From an uncultured Mycoplasma sp. (GTDB lineage Bacteria > Bacillota_I > Bacilli_A > Mycoplasmatales > Metamycoplasmataceae): a DNA stretch of 64,000 bases. The notes beneath the pieces were generated by a model that had not been told where the DNA came from, ran no database searches, and saw only the letters and a program-made list of their open reading frames with translations. Position 1 is the first letter of the stretch; every line of letters starts with the position of its first letter. A program made the translations under genes and the position numbers. Positions 14,061-25,852 of this stretch are shown in pieces. The stretch is from positions 56,991-120,990 of the forward strand of contig CAMRBN010000004.1 of assembly GCA_947040455.1 (NCBI GenBank), written 5' to 3'.

Positions 14061-15374
14061 TTACAAATTAATTTTTTTAATTATGTCATCAAGTATTTTT
14101 TGATTTTCATCTGCATTTGTCATATTTGCAAATTTAGGTAGTGTGGTTTGGAAAATTTCATAAGATTCTCTTAAAAATTTATTTGCTTGAACTACATTAG
14201 GTCCAGATAAAGTTGAAGAAGAATATCCTACCAATCCCTTATCAAATCCATATTTCACAAATGCATTTTCTTGACCTTCTAGAAAAGTTCCTTCAAATCC
14301 CGTGTCATTAATTTCACAAGTTTGATAATCTAAGGAGATGCCAGCTAACAGTATTATTGCTTTATAAACACCTACAGCCACTTTCTTTTCAACTGACGAA
14401 AAGAATTTGCCTTTATCATTTAGAAATGCTAATGATTGATCAGAGTCTACTCCAACAATCATTTGTGGACTTTTTTTATCATTAATATTATCTATTGTGG
14501 TTGTAGTTAATGAACCTGAAACAGGCATAATAATTTGAGGAACATCTTCACCTATGCCAACGATATCTTCAACGGTTTGAATCGATTCAGGAGTTATAAC
14601 AAATCCGGTCAATAAATTAATGGAGTCAGCTGGTTTGTTCCCTGAATAGAATTTTACTTTTTTATGCGGATTAGCTGTATTTCAATCTAACATGCCTTGT
14701 AAAAAACCATTATTGAAATCAGTGACACCATCAAAAATACCACCACCAAATGAAGAAAGATATGGTTTGTCTGTAGTTGATAAAAATTTAGAAGCTGCAT
14801 AGCCAACTACTCATGATGGTTCTTGAGTTTTAAAACCCAATCCTAAAAATTGACCTTTTGGCATAAATGAAACACCGTCTCAATCAACTCCTACAACAAC
14901 AATTTTTTCTTCTTTAAATCTCTCTAAATTATTAGATTCTTGGAATCATGATTCTAATAAAATTCCTTGTTGAAATCCTGCTAAAACTCATGTTTTGTAT
15001 CCTCCAGATAATGCTTGATCATACATAGCAGACAACATTCCATCTTCCGTTGTTGTTCTATAAGTAATAGTTTCTTTATCTGTAATTCTTGCTTGTTCCT
15101 TATATAGCAGCATCGCTTCTCATGCTGATTGATTAAAAGATTTATCATTCACAAGTCCCCCTGCTGTAATTAGCATGGTTTTTCTAATTACTTTTTCTGG
15201 AGCAACAAATGATTGTTCAGTAATTTTTTCACCATAGTATTTTTCTGTTTCTTCAGAAATACCATTTTTAAAAGGGTCATTTAATGTAGGAGAACACGAT
15301 GTAAAAAAAAATACAGACGGAACTATGCTTGCCAAAAGGAATCCTTTTAATAATTTTTTTGAAATAAAATGCAT
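14061..15374 (-). CDS. BMP family lipoprotein, copy 4
   Basis: Paralog; same frame over TGA codons; lipobox VFFFTSCS. Confidence 0.88.
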
Positions 15375-15495
15375 TTGAATCTCCTTTTTAAATATTTATT
15401 ATTAGTAGTATTATAAGTACTAATTGATATACAAATAATATTTATTGTTATTTTTATATAACAAAATTAAAAGATTATTTAATATAATTACATAT

Positions 15496-17175
15496 ATGCA
15501 ATACTTTGAACTTTTTTACTTACTCATACCTATATTTTTTATTTTCATCATTTTAATATTGCGTTTATATGTAAATAAAACAAAAAGAAAGTTAAATTCT
15601 TACTTTGAAACTCGTAAATTAGAAAATAATCCTAGCACTAATCAAGTTTATAACAATGAATTGAGAGCTTTAAGTTTAATTAAGAATGAAAAAACAGAAA
15701 CAATTAAAGACGAAGCGGCAACTATGGTTTGAGAAATTGATAAACTCAAAAAAACTAATTATGAAAAATCTGTTCGTGGTAAAGAAATGTTGACAAAATA
15801 TCAAGTTTTAGCATCTAATAAATTGTATTTGGAAATTAGTGAAAATGAAAAGAAGATTAATCAGATTTCCAAAAATTTCTTTGATACAGTAGGTTTGGTA
15901 TTAGGACACATTAAAGTTTTAAGAGGGGAAATAACAGGATATAAAAATGGTTTGAGAGAATTCAAAAACGAAATCTTTAAAAACATTTCTGAAGAAAGTA
16001 ATCCTAAATCAATTGAAATTATTTTAAATGAATTTCAAACAATAGAGATTAAACTTAAAGACTTAGATGATCTTATAACATCTGATCAAATAGAAAAAGC
16101 TATATTGGAGTTTGGTGATATAAAAAAAAGCTTTTTGGAATTAATAATATTTACTAATAATAGTACAGAATTGGAAAAATTTATTTTCACAAAAATTCCT
16201 GGATATTTTGACAAATTGGAAAAATTATTTGAGCAAGCTAAAAAAAATACCCACTCAGAATTTTCTTATATGGCATTTGATGTTCAAATGAATATTTTGA
16301 AAAATAACTATAAATCATTAACTAGCTCTTTTGGAATAAAAAATTGATTAAACACGAAAGATTTATGTAACAAAATGTTATCCTCACTCTCTAACTTAAA
16401 TGGAGAGATAAATGGAGAGATTGAATCATATGTTTTTATGATGAAACACAAAGATGGTTTAACAGAGCACAAAAAAAACATTTCTAAGTTATATATGTCT
16501 GTCAAAACTGAGTTTATTAAGGCTTATCAAATTGATAAAATTTATTTTTCACAATTTGAAAGTGAAATTACCAAGTTATCAAATTATCTTGTAGAAGTTG
16601 ATTTGTCAATAGATAAAATTGTGAAAATAGAAGGGAATGTTGATGTTAGTTTTTCTTCTAAGCAATTTAAATATAAAACTTTATTTTATCAATTAAAAGG
16701 TTTTTATTCTTTATATGTTGAATTAATAAAAAAAATTGAAATATTCTATTTAGAGGGCGAATCTAATTTATTAAAATTTGAAAGATTGGTAATTTTGAAA
16801 AGAACAATGAATTTGTATATTAAAAATAATTATATTCTTTTAGATGTTGAAGAAGTCAAAAAAAATACCAGCATTGAAACTCATTATCAAAAAATAATCA
16901 ATATTATTTTAAATACACCTGAAGGAGTGAATCCAAAAATTGTGAATGAATATCAAAAACTTTTAGTTTTATTGGTAGATTATGTTACAACAGTTGGCTT
17001 AAAAATTGAAATTTCTAAAATTTTTAAAAAGGTAGTAAATTTATTGGCACCCAAAAGATCTTCTGATTTAAAATTAAATGAAAAAATTATTTTATCAGAA
17101 AATTTTTATCTTGATGGAAATTATCAAGGAGCATTAGATAATATAATTGGAACATTAGACAAAGGAGTAAATTAA
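15496..17175 (+). CDS. ezrA: EzrA-like septation ring formation regulator (N-terminal TM plus spectrin-like coiled coil)
   Basis: N-terminal TM helix followed by extended coiled coil; immediately upstream of thiI, matching ezrA-thiI linkage in Firmicutes. Confidence 0.6.
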
Positions 17176-17176
17176 T

Positions 17177-18319
17177 ATGTATAACAAGATTTTGGTTAGA
17201 TACGGGGAGCTTTCTCTGAAGGGTAAAAATAAAATGACATTTATTAGAACTTTAGCTAGAAACATTAAAAAAACATGCAACATAAAAGAAGAAGATGTTG
17301 TTGTTTCTTTTGATAGAATATATTTAAATTATTCAATGGAAACTATGGAAAATTTAAAATATGTTTTTGGAATTTCTTCTTTTTCAGGAGTTTATGTTTG
17401 TAAATCTAATGTTGCTGATATTGAAGATACACTAAAAAAATTATTTAACCCTGACTCAAAAACTTTTAAATGCATTTCGCGAAGAAGTTTTAAGGATTTT
17501 GAAATGTCATCAATGGAGATGAATAATTATTTCGGTTCCTTTATATTGAAAAATACAAATTATAAAGTGCAAATTAAAAATCCTGATGACGAATTTAATA
17601 TTGAAGTCCATAAGGAATATACATATATATTTTCTAACAAGATACCTGGTTTGGGCGGTTTACCAGTAGGGACAGCAGGAAGAGTAATTCATTTAATTTC
17701 AGGAGGAATCGATTCACCAGTTGCAGCCTTTGAAATGATGAAACGTGGTGTAAGAGTTGATTTTTTATCTTTTTTAACTCCACCACACACCGATGCTAAA
17801 ACAATGGAAAAAGTTGATCAAATAATTGCTACATTGACTCAATATCAAGGTTCTTCAAAATTATATAGTTTTAACTACACTGACTTAATGAATTACATTG
17901 GTTTGACATCTAAACAATCTTATAAAATTATTTTAATGAGGAGAAGTTTTTATCGAATCGCTTCCATATTAGCAAGTGAAAACGATTATTTAGGCATTAG
18001 TAATGGGGAGAATTTAGGACAAGTAGCTTCACAAACTCTAGAAGCTATGTCTGTAGTTCAAACACAAGCACAAATTCCTGTCTATAGACCTTTGCTTACT
18101 TACGATAAATTAGAAATCATCAAAAAAGGTATTGCTATCAATACCTATAATACATCAATAATAAAAGCTAGTGAAGCATGTGAGTTATTTGCTCCGGCTA
18201 ATCCTGCAACTAAACCTAGTGTTAAAATTGCCGAAAACTTAGAAGAAGAATTATCTCACTTAATAGCAATGGAAGAACAAGGTCTTTTAGAAAAGATTGA
18301 AATTAAATATTTTAAATAA
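17177..18319 (+). CDS. thiI: tRNA 4-thiouridine sulfurtransferase ThiI
   Basis: MYNKILVRYGELSLKGKNK; HLISGGIDSPVAAFEMMKRG PP-loop. Confidence 0.96.
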   Translation: MYNKILVRYGELSLKGKNKMTFIRTLARNIKKTCNIKEEDVVVSFDRIYLNYSMETMENLKYVFGISSFSGVYVCKSNVADIEDTLKKLFNPDSKTFKCISRRSFKDFEMSSMEMNNYFGSFILKNTNYKVQIKNPDDEFNIEVHKEYTYIFSNKIPGLGGLPVGTAGRVIHLISGGIDSPVAAFEMMKRGVRVDFLSFLTPPHTDAKTMEKVDQIIATLTQYQGSSKLYSFNYTDLMNYIGLTSKQSYKIILMRRSFYRIASILASENDYLGISNGENLGQVASQTLEAMSVVQTQAQIPVYRPLLTYDKLEIIKKGIAINTYNTSIIKASEACELFAPANPATKPSVKIAENLEEELSHLIAMEEQGLLEKIEIKYFK

Positions 18320-18321
18320 TC

Positions 18322-19464
18322 TTATTTTGTATATTGCTTAATAATTTTTTTTCAAGATTCATTAAAGTTTTCATCAGATAAATATTTATTGGCAAACTCA
18401 ATGTTTTTCTTTGATAAATCAATTAAGTATTTTTCGTCTAAATTTAAAATTCGATTTATTTCATCAGCAAAATTTTTAGAGCTAATTGGGGACTTTAACA
18501 AGAAGCCAAATTTAGTTAAATACTTTGCTGACGGGTATGTATCAATAACAATAGGAATAACGCCATTCATGATTGCCTGAACCAAAATGAAAGGAAACCC
18601 TTCTCATTTTGATGGTAAAACAATAAATTTTAAATCTTTTAAAACAACATCTATTTTTTTCTGTTCAATAAAACCGTTATAAGTCATTCTTTTACTAATT
18701 TTTTTAATAACTTTATCATCACCATTACCTCAAACATTAATATTAGTATTGATTTTTTTGGAAGCTTTAAATAAAAAATTAATATTTTTTTGAAATTGAA
18801 TAATCCGCCCAATATAAGCCATAGTAACTTTACGATCAACAAAATCAATATTCTTGTTTTCAATATCAGTACTTATTTTATGTGATAAAGATACTAAATG
18901 AATATTTTTATCTTTGATTCTAGAAGGCGTTAATTCTAGAGCGTTATACTTGTCAAAAAGTACAATATTTTTATGAGCATAAAGAACATTTTTCTTACCA
19001 TTCATATATAGTTTTGTAAAAATAGTAAAAAACTTATTGGTAATATACTCACCAGCAAAAAGTCCTGGACAAAAATGTTGAACTCAAACACAATTTGCAT
19101 CCTTGACAAACTCTTTACCATATTTCTTTTTATGTAAATAAGGATATTGACGAGAGTCAATAATCAAATCATAATCATTCTTATTTACTAATTGTGATAT
19201 TTCAAAATCAGCCATATTGACTTGTTTCATATATCTAATTAATTCCAAAGGCCTAAAAGATGAGGTTTTGGTAGTAGAAGAATTGGTAATAATCTCTACA
19301 CCATTAATAACATCACCATTTATTTTATCTAAAACAACATTACAATTGTATTCAGTGACTTTAAAATTTTCAGCTTGTAATATGTTAATTAGTTTAATGT
19401 TGTAGTTTTGTGTGCCTCCCAAAGTATTGTGAGCACTCAAACTAATTATTAATACTTTCTTCAT
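18322..19464 (-). CDS. Glycosyltransferase, GT4-like
   Basis: ISLSAHNTLGGTQNYNIKL N-terminal GGxxxY-type motif; three co-frame ORFs joined over TGA. Confidence 0.7.
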
Positions 19465-19467
19465 ATT

Positions 19468-20157
19468 TTATTGCTTAATTGTAATTGAAGGTCCCATTGT
19501 AGAAGAAATTGTTAAACTAATTAAGTATTGTCCTTTAATAGTAGCTGGTTTTAATTTTTTGATTAAAGAAATTACTATTTCACAGTTTTCCACAAGCAAA
19601 TTTGTTTCCATAGAAACTTTTCCAATTAGTGAATGTACAATTCCTGCTTTGTCAGCACGATAATTAGCTTTCCCTTTTTTAAGTTCTTCAACTGCTTTTG
19701 CAGGATCTGGTGTAACTGTTCCTGTTTTCGGATTAGGCATCAACCCTTTAGGTCCTAATACTTTTCCATATTTACCAAGTGTAATCATCATTTTAGGTTC
19801 TGCAACCATAACATCGAATTCAAAGACACCTTTTTTCAAGATTTCTTCCAATTCTAAACCTGAAGCAATGATGTCTGCACCAGCTTTTTTAGAAGCTTCC
19901 TGATTTTTTGGATCATCTGATGCTACTAATACACGAATTGTTTTTCCTGTACCATGTGGTAACAAAATAGAACCTCTTAATTGTTGTTCTGCTTTTCTTG
20001 TATCAAGATTCAAGTTAAAAGCTAAATCAATAGATGCATCAAATTTAACATAAGAAACTTTTTTAATAATTTCAATTGCTTCACTTAATGAATATTCTTT
20101 TGTTTGATCAAATTGTTCTAATGATTTTTTAATATTTTTACTTATATGTTTAGCCAT
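19468..20157 (-). CDS. rplA: 50S ribosomal protein L1
   Basis: GKYGKVLGPKGLMPNPKTGTVT. Confidence 0.98.
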   Translation of the reverse strand: MAKHISKNIKKSLEQFDQTKEYSLSEAIEIIKKVSYVKFDASIDLAFNLNLDTRKAEQQLRGSILLPHGTGKTIRVLVASDDPKNQEASKKAGADIIASGLELEEILKKGVFEFDVMVAEPKMMITLGKYGKVLGPKGLMPNPKTGTVTPDPAKAVEELKKGKANYRADKAGIVHSLIGKVSMETNLLVENCEIVISLIKKLKPATIKGQYLISLTISSTMGPSITIKQ

Positions 20158-20744
20158 TATTTATCACCTTCAGTTTCATCTTTTTTACCAATAACTTCAA
20201 CTTCTGCAGAAGCATTTGCATTTTCTGCTGCCGCTGCTGCTTCAGCTTCAAATTTAACTTGTTCTATGTTAGATTTTGCTTCTGCAACTGTTGCTTTTTT
20301 AGCATCTGCTAACATTTTTTCAACATTATCAAAGCCTTCAATAGCAATTCCCATATTTTTTGCTGTTCCTGCAATGATTTTCATTCCTTGTGCTAAATCA
20401 TTTGTATTTAAATCAACTAATTTATATGCTGCTATTTCTTCTAATTGTTGTTTAGTAATTTTTCCAACAATTGTTGTTTTAGAATTAGCACTACCTTTTG
20501 ATATACCTGCAGCTTGTAATAATTTATATGCTGCTGGCGATGAAAACAATTTAAATGTAAATGATTTATCACTATAAATTGTAATTTCAACCGGAACCGG
20601 TTCACTTCCTCTTTCTTTTGTTTCATCGTTAAATTGTCTTGTAAATTCTGGCATTACTATTCCAAGTCCTGCTAATTCAGGTCCTGGTTTAGCTTGACCA
20701 GCATTAAATTCCAATTTAGCAATACGAACTATTTTTTTAGCCAT
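20157..20744 (-). CDS. rplK: 50S ribosomal protein L11 (with Ala/Glu-rich C-terminal extension)
   Basis: KLEFNAGQAKPGPELAGLGIVMPEF; GTAKNMGI. Confidence 0.97.
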   Translation of the reverse strand: MAKKIVRIAKLEFNAGQAKPGPELAGLGIVMPEFTRQFNDETKERGSEPVPVEITIYSDKSFTFKLFSSPAAYKLLQAAGISKGSANSKTTIVGKITKQQLEEIAAYKLVDLNTNDLAQGMKIIAGTAKNMGIAIEGFDNVEKMLADAKKATVAEAKSNIEQVKFEAEAAAAAENANASAEVEVIGKKDETEGDK

Positions 20745-20780
20745 AGTTGTGCTCCTTAATTTTCTTTATTCTGATCTATC

Positions 20781-20812
20781 GTGGTCAGACGGATTAATTA
20801 AAATCCTTCCAC
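20781..20812 (-). promoter_or_regulatory. Structured 5' leader of rplK-rplA, candidate L1 autoregulatory site
   Basis: Reverse strand GTGG-AA-GGATT-TTAATT-AATCC-GTCTGA-CCAC: two stacked helices with an asymmetric internal loop just upstream of rplK. Confidence 0.5.
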
Positions 20813-20887
20813 TTTCACGCTAGGGCAATCTACATTGCTTTTTAATTATACTATCTTGTTTAAAAATACCCACAAAATCTTTGTTTT

Positions 20888-21541
20888 TTATAAATTTCAA
20901 TTAATGGGCTTAAGATTATTTTTTAAAATGATTTCATTAGCCTTTTTAAAATGATTATTTCCTAAAAAACCTTTATAAAAACTAAAGGGAGAAGGATGAA
21001 CTGATTCTAATATATGAAACTTATTGGAAATTAATGGTTTTAATTTTTTAGCTTCGTTACCTCATAAAATAAATATTAAAAATTTTTTATGTTGATTTAA
21101 GTACTCAATGAAATTTTCCACAAAAATATTTCAACCGATTTTGGCATGACTATTTGGTTTGCCTTTTTCTACTGACAATGCAGTATTTAACAAAAGCACT
21201 CCTTGATTAGCTCAAGGTTCTAAATTATTTTTACTAACCACAATGTCATCATATTCATTTTTTAATTCTTTAAAAATATTAGCTAATGATTTAGGAGTTA
21301 CAGAAGATTGTGTTGAAAATGCCAACCCATCAGCAACACCATCAGAGTGATATGGATCTTGCCCAAAAATAATAATTTTCATTTCTTGAAAAGGTGTTGA
21401 TTCAAACGCTTTAAATCTCTTTGTTTCTTGAGGATAAATTGTTTTTTGATTCAAAGCTTCCAATTTTAAAAAGTCCATTATTTTTTGGTAATAAGGTAAT
21501 GCTAATTGTGCTTTTATAAAATTAATATATTCTTGATTCAT
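20888..21541 (-). CDS. ung: Uracil-DNA glycosylase
   Basis: IIIFGQDPYHSDGVADGLAFS; ...ESVHPSPFS in the TGA-extended frame. Confidence 0.95.
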
Positions 21542-21602
21542 ATTGTTTTAATTATACTTAAGATAAAATAAAAACAACTCCTTAAGTAAGAAGTTGCTTT
21601 GT

Positions 21603-23105
21603 TTAAATAAAGATACCGATAATAATAAATGTAATTGAGAATAATGCAATAAAGACAATAACTCAATTAATTCTTTTTCAATAATTAAATTCTCGAGTTT
21701 TAACAGGGGGAGAAGTTGTGTTGAATTGAATTTCCATAGATTCTACCACTTTTTTCTTTTTGGTTATTTTTTGAATTAATCCACCAAAAAAATTCATCAC
21801 TAAAAATGTAATTGCTCCTGCTGCCATTCCTTCAGCAATAGAGTTTGTCAACATCATAAACATAATAGTTAAAAACAGCATTGGAATATCTATAGTAATT
21901 TCTCATTCAAAGTGTTTCAATTGTGAAATCATTAAAGTACCAACAATAATTAAAATAGGGCCAATGATTGGTTGATAAAAAGTCATTGTTTCACCAGTAA
22001 CAATAGGTATAGGCATAAACACTTGTAGAATTGGTCATGTAGCAATTGACAAACCAAACATCAATGATGTTATTATCGCTGAAAATCCTGTTTTTGCTCC
22101 AGCAGATACTCCAACAGTTGATTCAACAAAAGATGTTACTGTAGTGGCACCAATTGCTGCTCCGACTACAGTTCCAATTGCATCTACCTTATTGGCTTTG
22201 TTCATTCAATTTTGATCTGTTTTATCTAGTTTAATCATTCTATTTAATGACATCAAAGTTCCTGTAGTATCAAAAAAATCTAAATATACAAAGGAAAATA
22301 TTCCTAAATATGTCATAGGTGATTTTCAAACATTTACATCTCCAAATCCAAGTCATCCACCTTGAGCTACTTGTTTAAAAGTGCTGAAGTCTGCATAACT
22401 ACCTAATAATGAATGATTTTGATCAACATTAGCAATAGCTCCTGTTTGCAATAAAATAATTAATATAATTGCACCAACCATCATAGTAATTAAAATTCCT
22501 CCTGGAATCTTTAAATAATGTAAAACTAAACCTAGAAATAACATAGATATTGCTAAGATAACTAGTCCATTACTAAAGTCTCCTAAAGTAGTAAGTGTGT
22601 TGTTGTCTGATTGAATAATGCCAGAACTTTGCATTCCTAAATATGCAATAAAAAAACCTAAAGCTGCGCCAATGGCAAGCTTTAAGTTAGCAGGTATTTT
22701 TTTTGTGATAAAATCTCGTGCTGGTGTCACCACTATCAGGAAATAAAGAAATCCTGAAAGAATAGTTACAGTTAGGGCACCGTTAAATCCTATAGATTGG
22801 GAAACTGTGTATGCAAAAAATGCATTGAGCCCCATTCCTGGAGCCAAACCAATAGGGATGTTGGCTCATAATCCCATAAGCATAGTTGCAAAAAATGCAG
22901 AAATAGCTGTAGCTAAAAAAAGACCACCTGAAAGATTAGCTGCAGTTTCAATGGATCCTGGAACCATTAAACTATCACCAACCAAAGATGGATTGACTGC
23001 TAAAATATAAGCCATTGCTAAGAATGTTGATACTCCACCAATTATTTCTTTTTTAAAAGTTGCTTTTCTGTCATCAAATTTAAAATATGTTTTTATAAAA
23101 TTCAT
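21603..23105 (-). CDS. NCS2 family purine/uracil permease (AzgA/PbuG type)
   Basis: STFLAMAYILAVNPSLV and MAPGMGLNAFFAY; co-frame ORFs joined. Confidence 0.9.
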
Positions 23106-23136
23106 AATATTTCCTTTCTTTTTTTCAAAATAAAAA

Positions 23137-23158
23137 ATAGCAAAGTTCAAGTTGCTAT
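23137..23158 (-). terminator. Intrinsic terminator downstream of the tsaE-tsaB-tsaD genes
   Basis: Reverse strand ATAGCAA-CTTGAACT-TTGCTAT followed by TTTTTT. Confidence 0.6.
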
Positions 23159-23279
23159 ATTAATTTTTTTGTACGCAAATTATAGTGTTCGAAATAAAAC
23201 AACGTGATATTTCTACTAAACCAACAACGTTGGATTATTGTACATTTATAATTATAGATAAAAAAAATAGATATTTAAT

Positions 23280-24227
23280 TTATTTAGATAAAACTTCTGC
23301 CGCCATGGCAATCATAGATCCATTATCAGTTGAAAAACCTTTAATTGGAATAAGTGTGTTTTTGTGTAATTTTAAATATTCGCTTTGTAAATAAGAATTG
23401 GCACTAACACCACCAGATAAAATAAGTGTTTTTGGTTTGTGAATTGCAATTGCGTTCTTGGTAACTTCTATAAGATAATCAATTGCTTGTTTTTGAAAAG
23501 AATAAGCTAATAACTCAATATTAACAGGTTCATTTTTTTGATGTCCATTATGAATAATATTGATTACTTGTGTTTTGATACCACTAAAAGAAAAATCTAA
23601 TTTGTTTGCTGTTTGAGGTTTAGTAATATTGATTACTTGATCAAAATAATTTTTTTGGAAAATATCATCAATAACTTGTCCGCCAGGAAAACCTAATCCT
23701 AAAGCTCTAGCAACTTTGTCAAACACTTCTCCTAAAGCATCATCTAAACTTTGACCAATTAGTTCTCATTCCATTTCGCTTTTATGTAAAAACAAATTAG
23801 TGTGCCCGCCCGAAACCACCAATGATAAAGCGGGATAAGTGATAATTTTGATTTTTTCTTTAACCGAACTCCTTAATAAGACTGAATAAATATGACCCTC
23901 TAAGTGATCAATTGGTATTAGTTCTTTATCCAAAGCAATTGATAAGGCATGGGCAAATAAATAACCAATTTGTAATGAACCAATTAATCCTGGTTTTTCA
24001 GTGTAAGCAATGTAGTCAACTTTTTGCAAATCAAATTCTACTTTTAACTTTTCTAAAAGTAAATAAAAATTATTTACATGTTCTCTAGAAGCAATTTCCG
24101 GAACAGTGCCACCATATTGTTGATGAATTTGGATTTGACTTATTTTTAAGTTTAATAAAATAACTCCATTTTCAACAATCCCAATGGCTGTATCATCATG
24201 ACTAGATTCAATACCTAAATATATCAT
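23280..24227 (-). CDS. tsaD: tRNA N6-adenosine threonylcarbamoyltransferase TsaD
   Basis: MIYLGIESSHDDTAIGIV; SLVVSGGHTNL. Confidence 0.96.
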
Positions 24228-24763
24228 TATTTGCCATTTCCTATTTGTGGTGAAGATCCATATTCTGGCAATATTTTAGCAATATCTGTTTTTTTAAACA
24301 AATGAATATTTTCATTAAAATTATTCAATAAGTTTAAATAATCAATTTTTTGTTCATCTTCACATTTAGCAATTAACATCGCTTTGGATATATCATCAAT
24401 GTCTTTAACATTAATTTTAAAGGAGTGATTTTTATTGGCAAAAATAAATAAATCATCTTTTGAGTTATTCAGTAATTTAAAAGAGTTGGTAATAAAAATC
24501 TGTGCACCTGTCATTTGTGCAATAGTTCTTGCATAGACCAAAGATATTCTGGATCCTGTAAATGATCCTGGTCCAACATTGATATAAAAATTGTTGATGT
24601 TTTGCACCTTAATTTTTTCTTTAATAAGCAAGTTAGTAAAAAACTTAGGAATTTCTTCGACTTTATAAACAGTTTCTTTAATGAATTTATTAATGATTTG
24701 AAAATCATGATTAAATAAGCAACCAACAAATTCATTTTGTGTTGTGTCTAAAAAAATATTCAT
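24227..24763 (-). CDS. tsaB: TsaB (YeaZ)
   Basis: NVGPGSFTGSRISLVYART; between tsaD and tsaE. Confidence 0.9.
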   Translation of the reverse strand: MNIFLDTTQNEFVGCLFNHDFQIINKFIKETVYKVEEIPKFFTNLLIKEKIKVQNINNFYINVGPGSFTGSRISLVYARTIAQMTGAQIFITNSFKLLNNSKDDLFIFANKNHSFKINVKDIDDISKAMLIAKCEDEQKIDYLNLLNNFNENIHLFKKTDIAKILPEYGSSPQIGNGK

Positions 24764-25158
24764 TATGTAACCTCTTTTATTTCATATAATCTTTGTTTTT
24801 CATTAATATAACTAATGTTGATCGTGATGGCATTTGAAAAATTAAAATCAACATTTTCAGATCATTCAATAATTATGATTTTATCTTCAAAAAAATCATA
24901 ATATTGATCTAATCCACCCTTTAAATTATAAGCATCAATATGTACAAATTTATCATATACATTCATTATTTGAAATGATGGAGAAGTAACCACGCTAGTT
25001 TCACCTAATTGTTTAGCTATTTCTTTAGTTAAAAAAGTTTTGCCTGAACCTATTTCGCCATTTAAAAGAATAAATTGATGATTATTTAAATGAGTGATGA
25101 GATTTTTAACTAATTTAGGGACTTCAATAGCAGACAATGTATGTGTTTTATATATCAT
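24763..25158 (-). CDS. tsaE: TsaE ATPase
   Basis: LLNGEIGSGKTFLTKEIAKQLG; VTSPSFQIMNVY. Confidence 0.93.
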
Positions 25159-25172
25159 ATCTTTAATTATAT

Positions 25173-25598
25173 TTAATTACTCTTGAATAACTCAATTTTT
25201 TTTCTTTGAAATTTTATTTCCTCATTAATAATTTCATTAAATTTGGAAGAATCACTTTTCTTATCAACAAAAATACTGATTTTAACACCATTTTTCAAAA
25301 TTAGTTCTCTAACTAATTGATGAGTCATTTTGTCCAATAATTCTTGATCATGACCAATTTCCAATAATTCCTTTTTTAAATTAAAATAATTCATGATGGT
25401 AATCACAGATAAATATAAAGGAAAAAATCAAATCGAAATAATAATAATCAAAAGTATAACACCAACAATACCTTCTTGACCTTGAGAAGCTAGTATAACA
25501 GTTAAATTAGTGATAGCACAAACAACAAAACCAACAATTAAAGATATTAGTCGTTGTCTTAATAAGTATCTAGTAAATAAAATGTTACAAAGATTCAT
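25173..25598 (-). CDS. Hypothetical membrane protein
   Basis: Single frame from MNLCNILFTRY through TGA; two hydrophobic segments. Confidence 0.6.
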
Positions 25599-25851
25599 TG
25601 ATCTTTCTTTTTGATCATGTTCCGTCTTCATGTCTAACAAAACCACCATCAATTGTTAATAATTTATATGTTTCACCTGATTTTTTTTCCAAAATTTGGT
25701 CATTTGATAAATTTTGTGGATTATTATTTTGTCACGAAACTAGAAGGATAGATTTAGCATTGTCAAATATTTCATCAAAGGTAAAGTCTCTACCTTTATT
25801 TTCTTCTGCATTGAATAATGCACGAATTGTTTCTAATATTGTTGTTTTCAT
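25585..25851 (-). CDS. rpoE: RNA polymerase delta subunit-like (short, HARE-HTH)
   Basis: MKTTILETIRALFNAEENKGRDFTFDEIFD...YKLLTIDGGFVRHEDGTWSKRK. Confidence 0.6.
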
Positions 25852-25852
25852 A

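Noticed and set aside
20146-20577. + strand ORF of 143 aa, Ala/Ser-rich
   Set aside because: Antisense shadow of rplK.
23160-23280. Purine or 2'-deoxyguanosine riboswitch upstream of the NCS2 permease
   Set aside because: I could not find the conserved riboswitch core; the hairpin at 23137-23158 is adequately explained as the terminator of the tsa genes.
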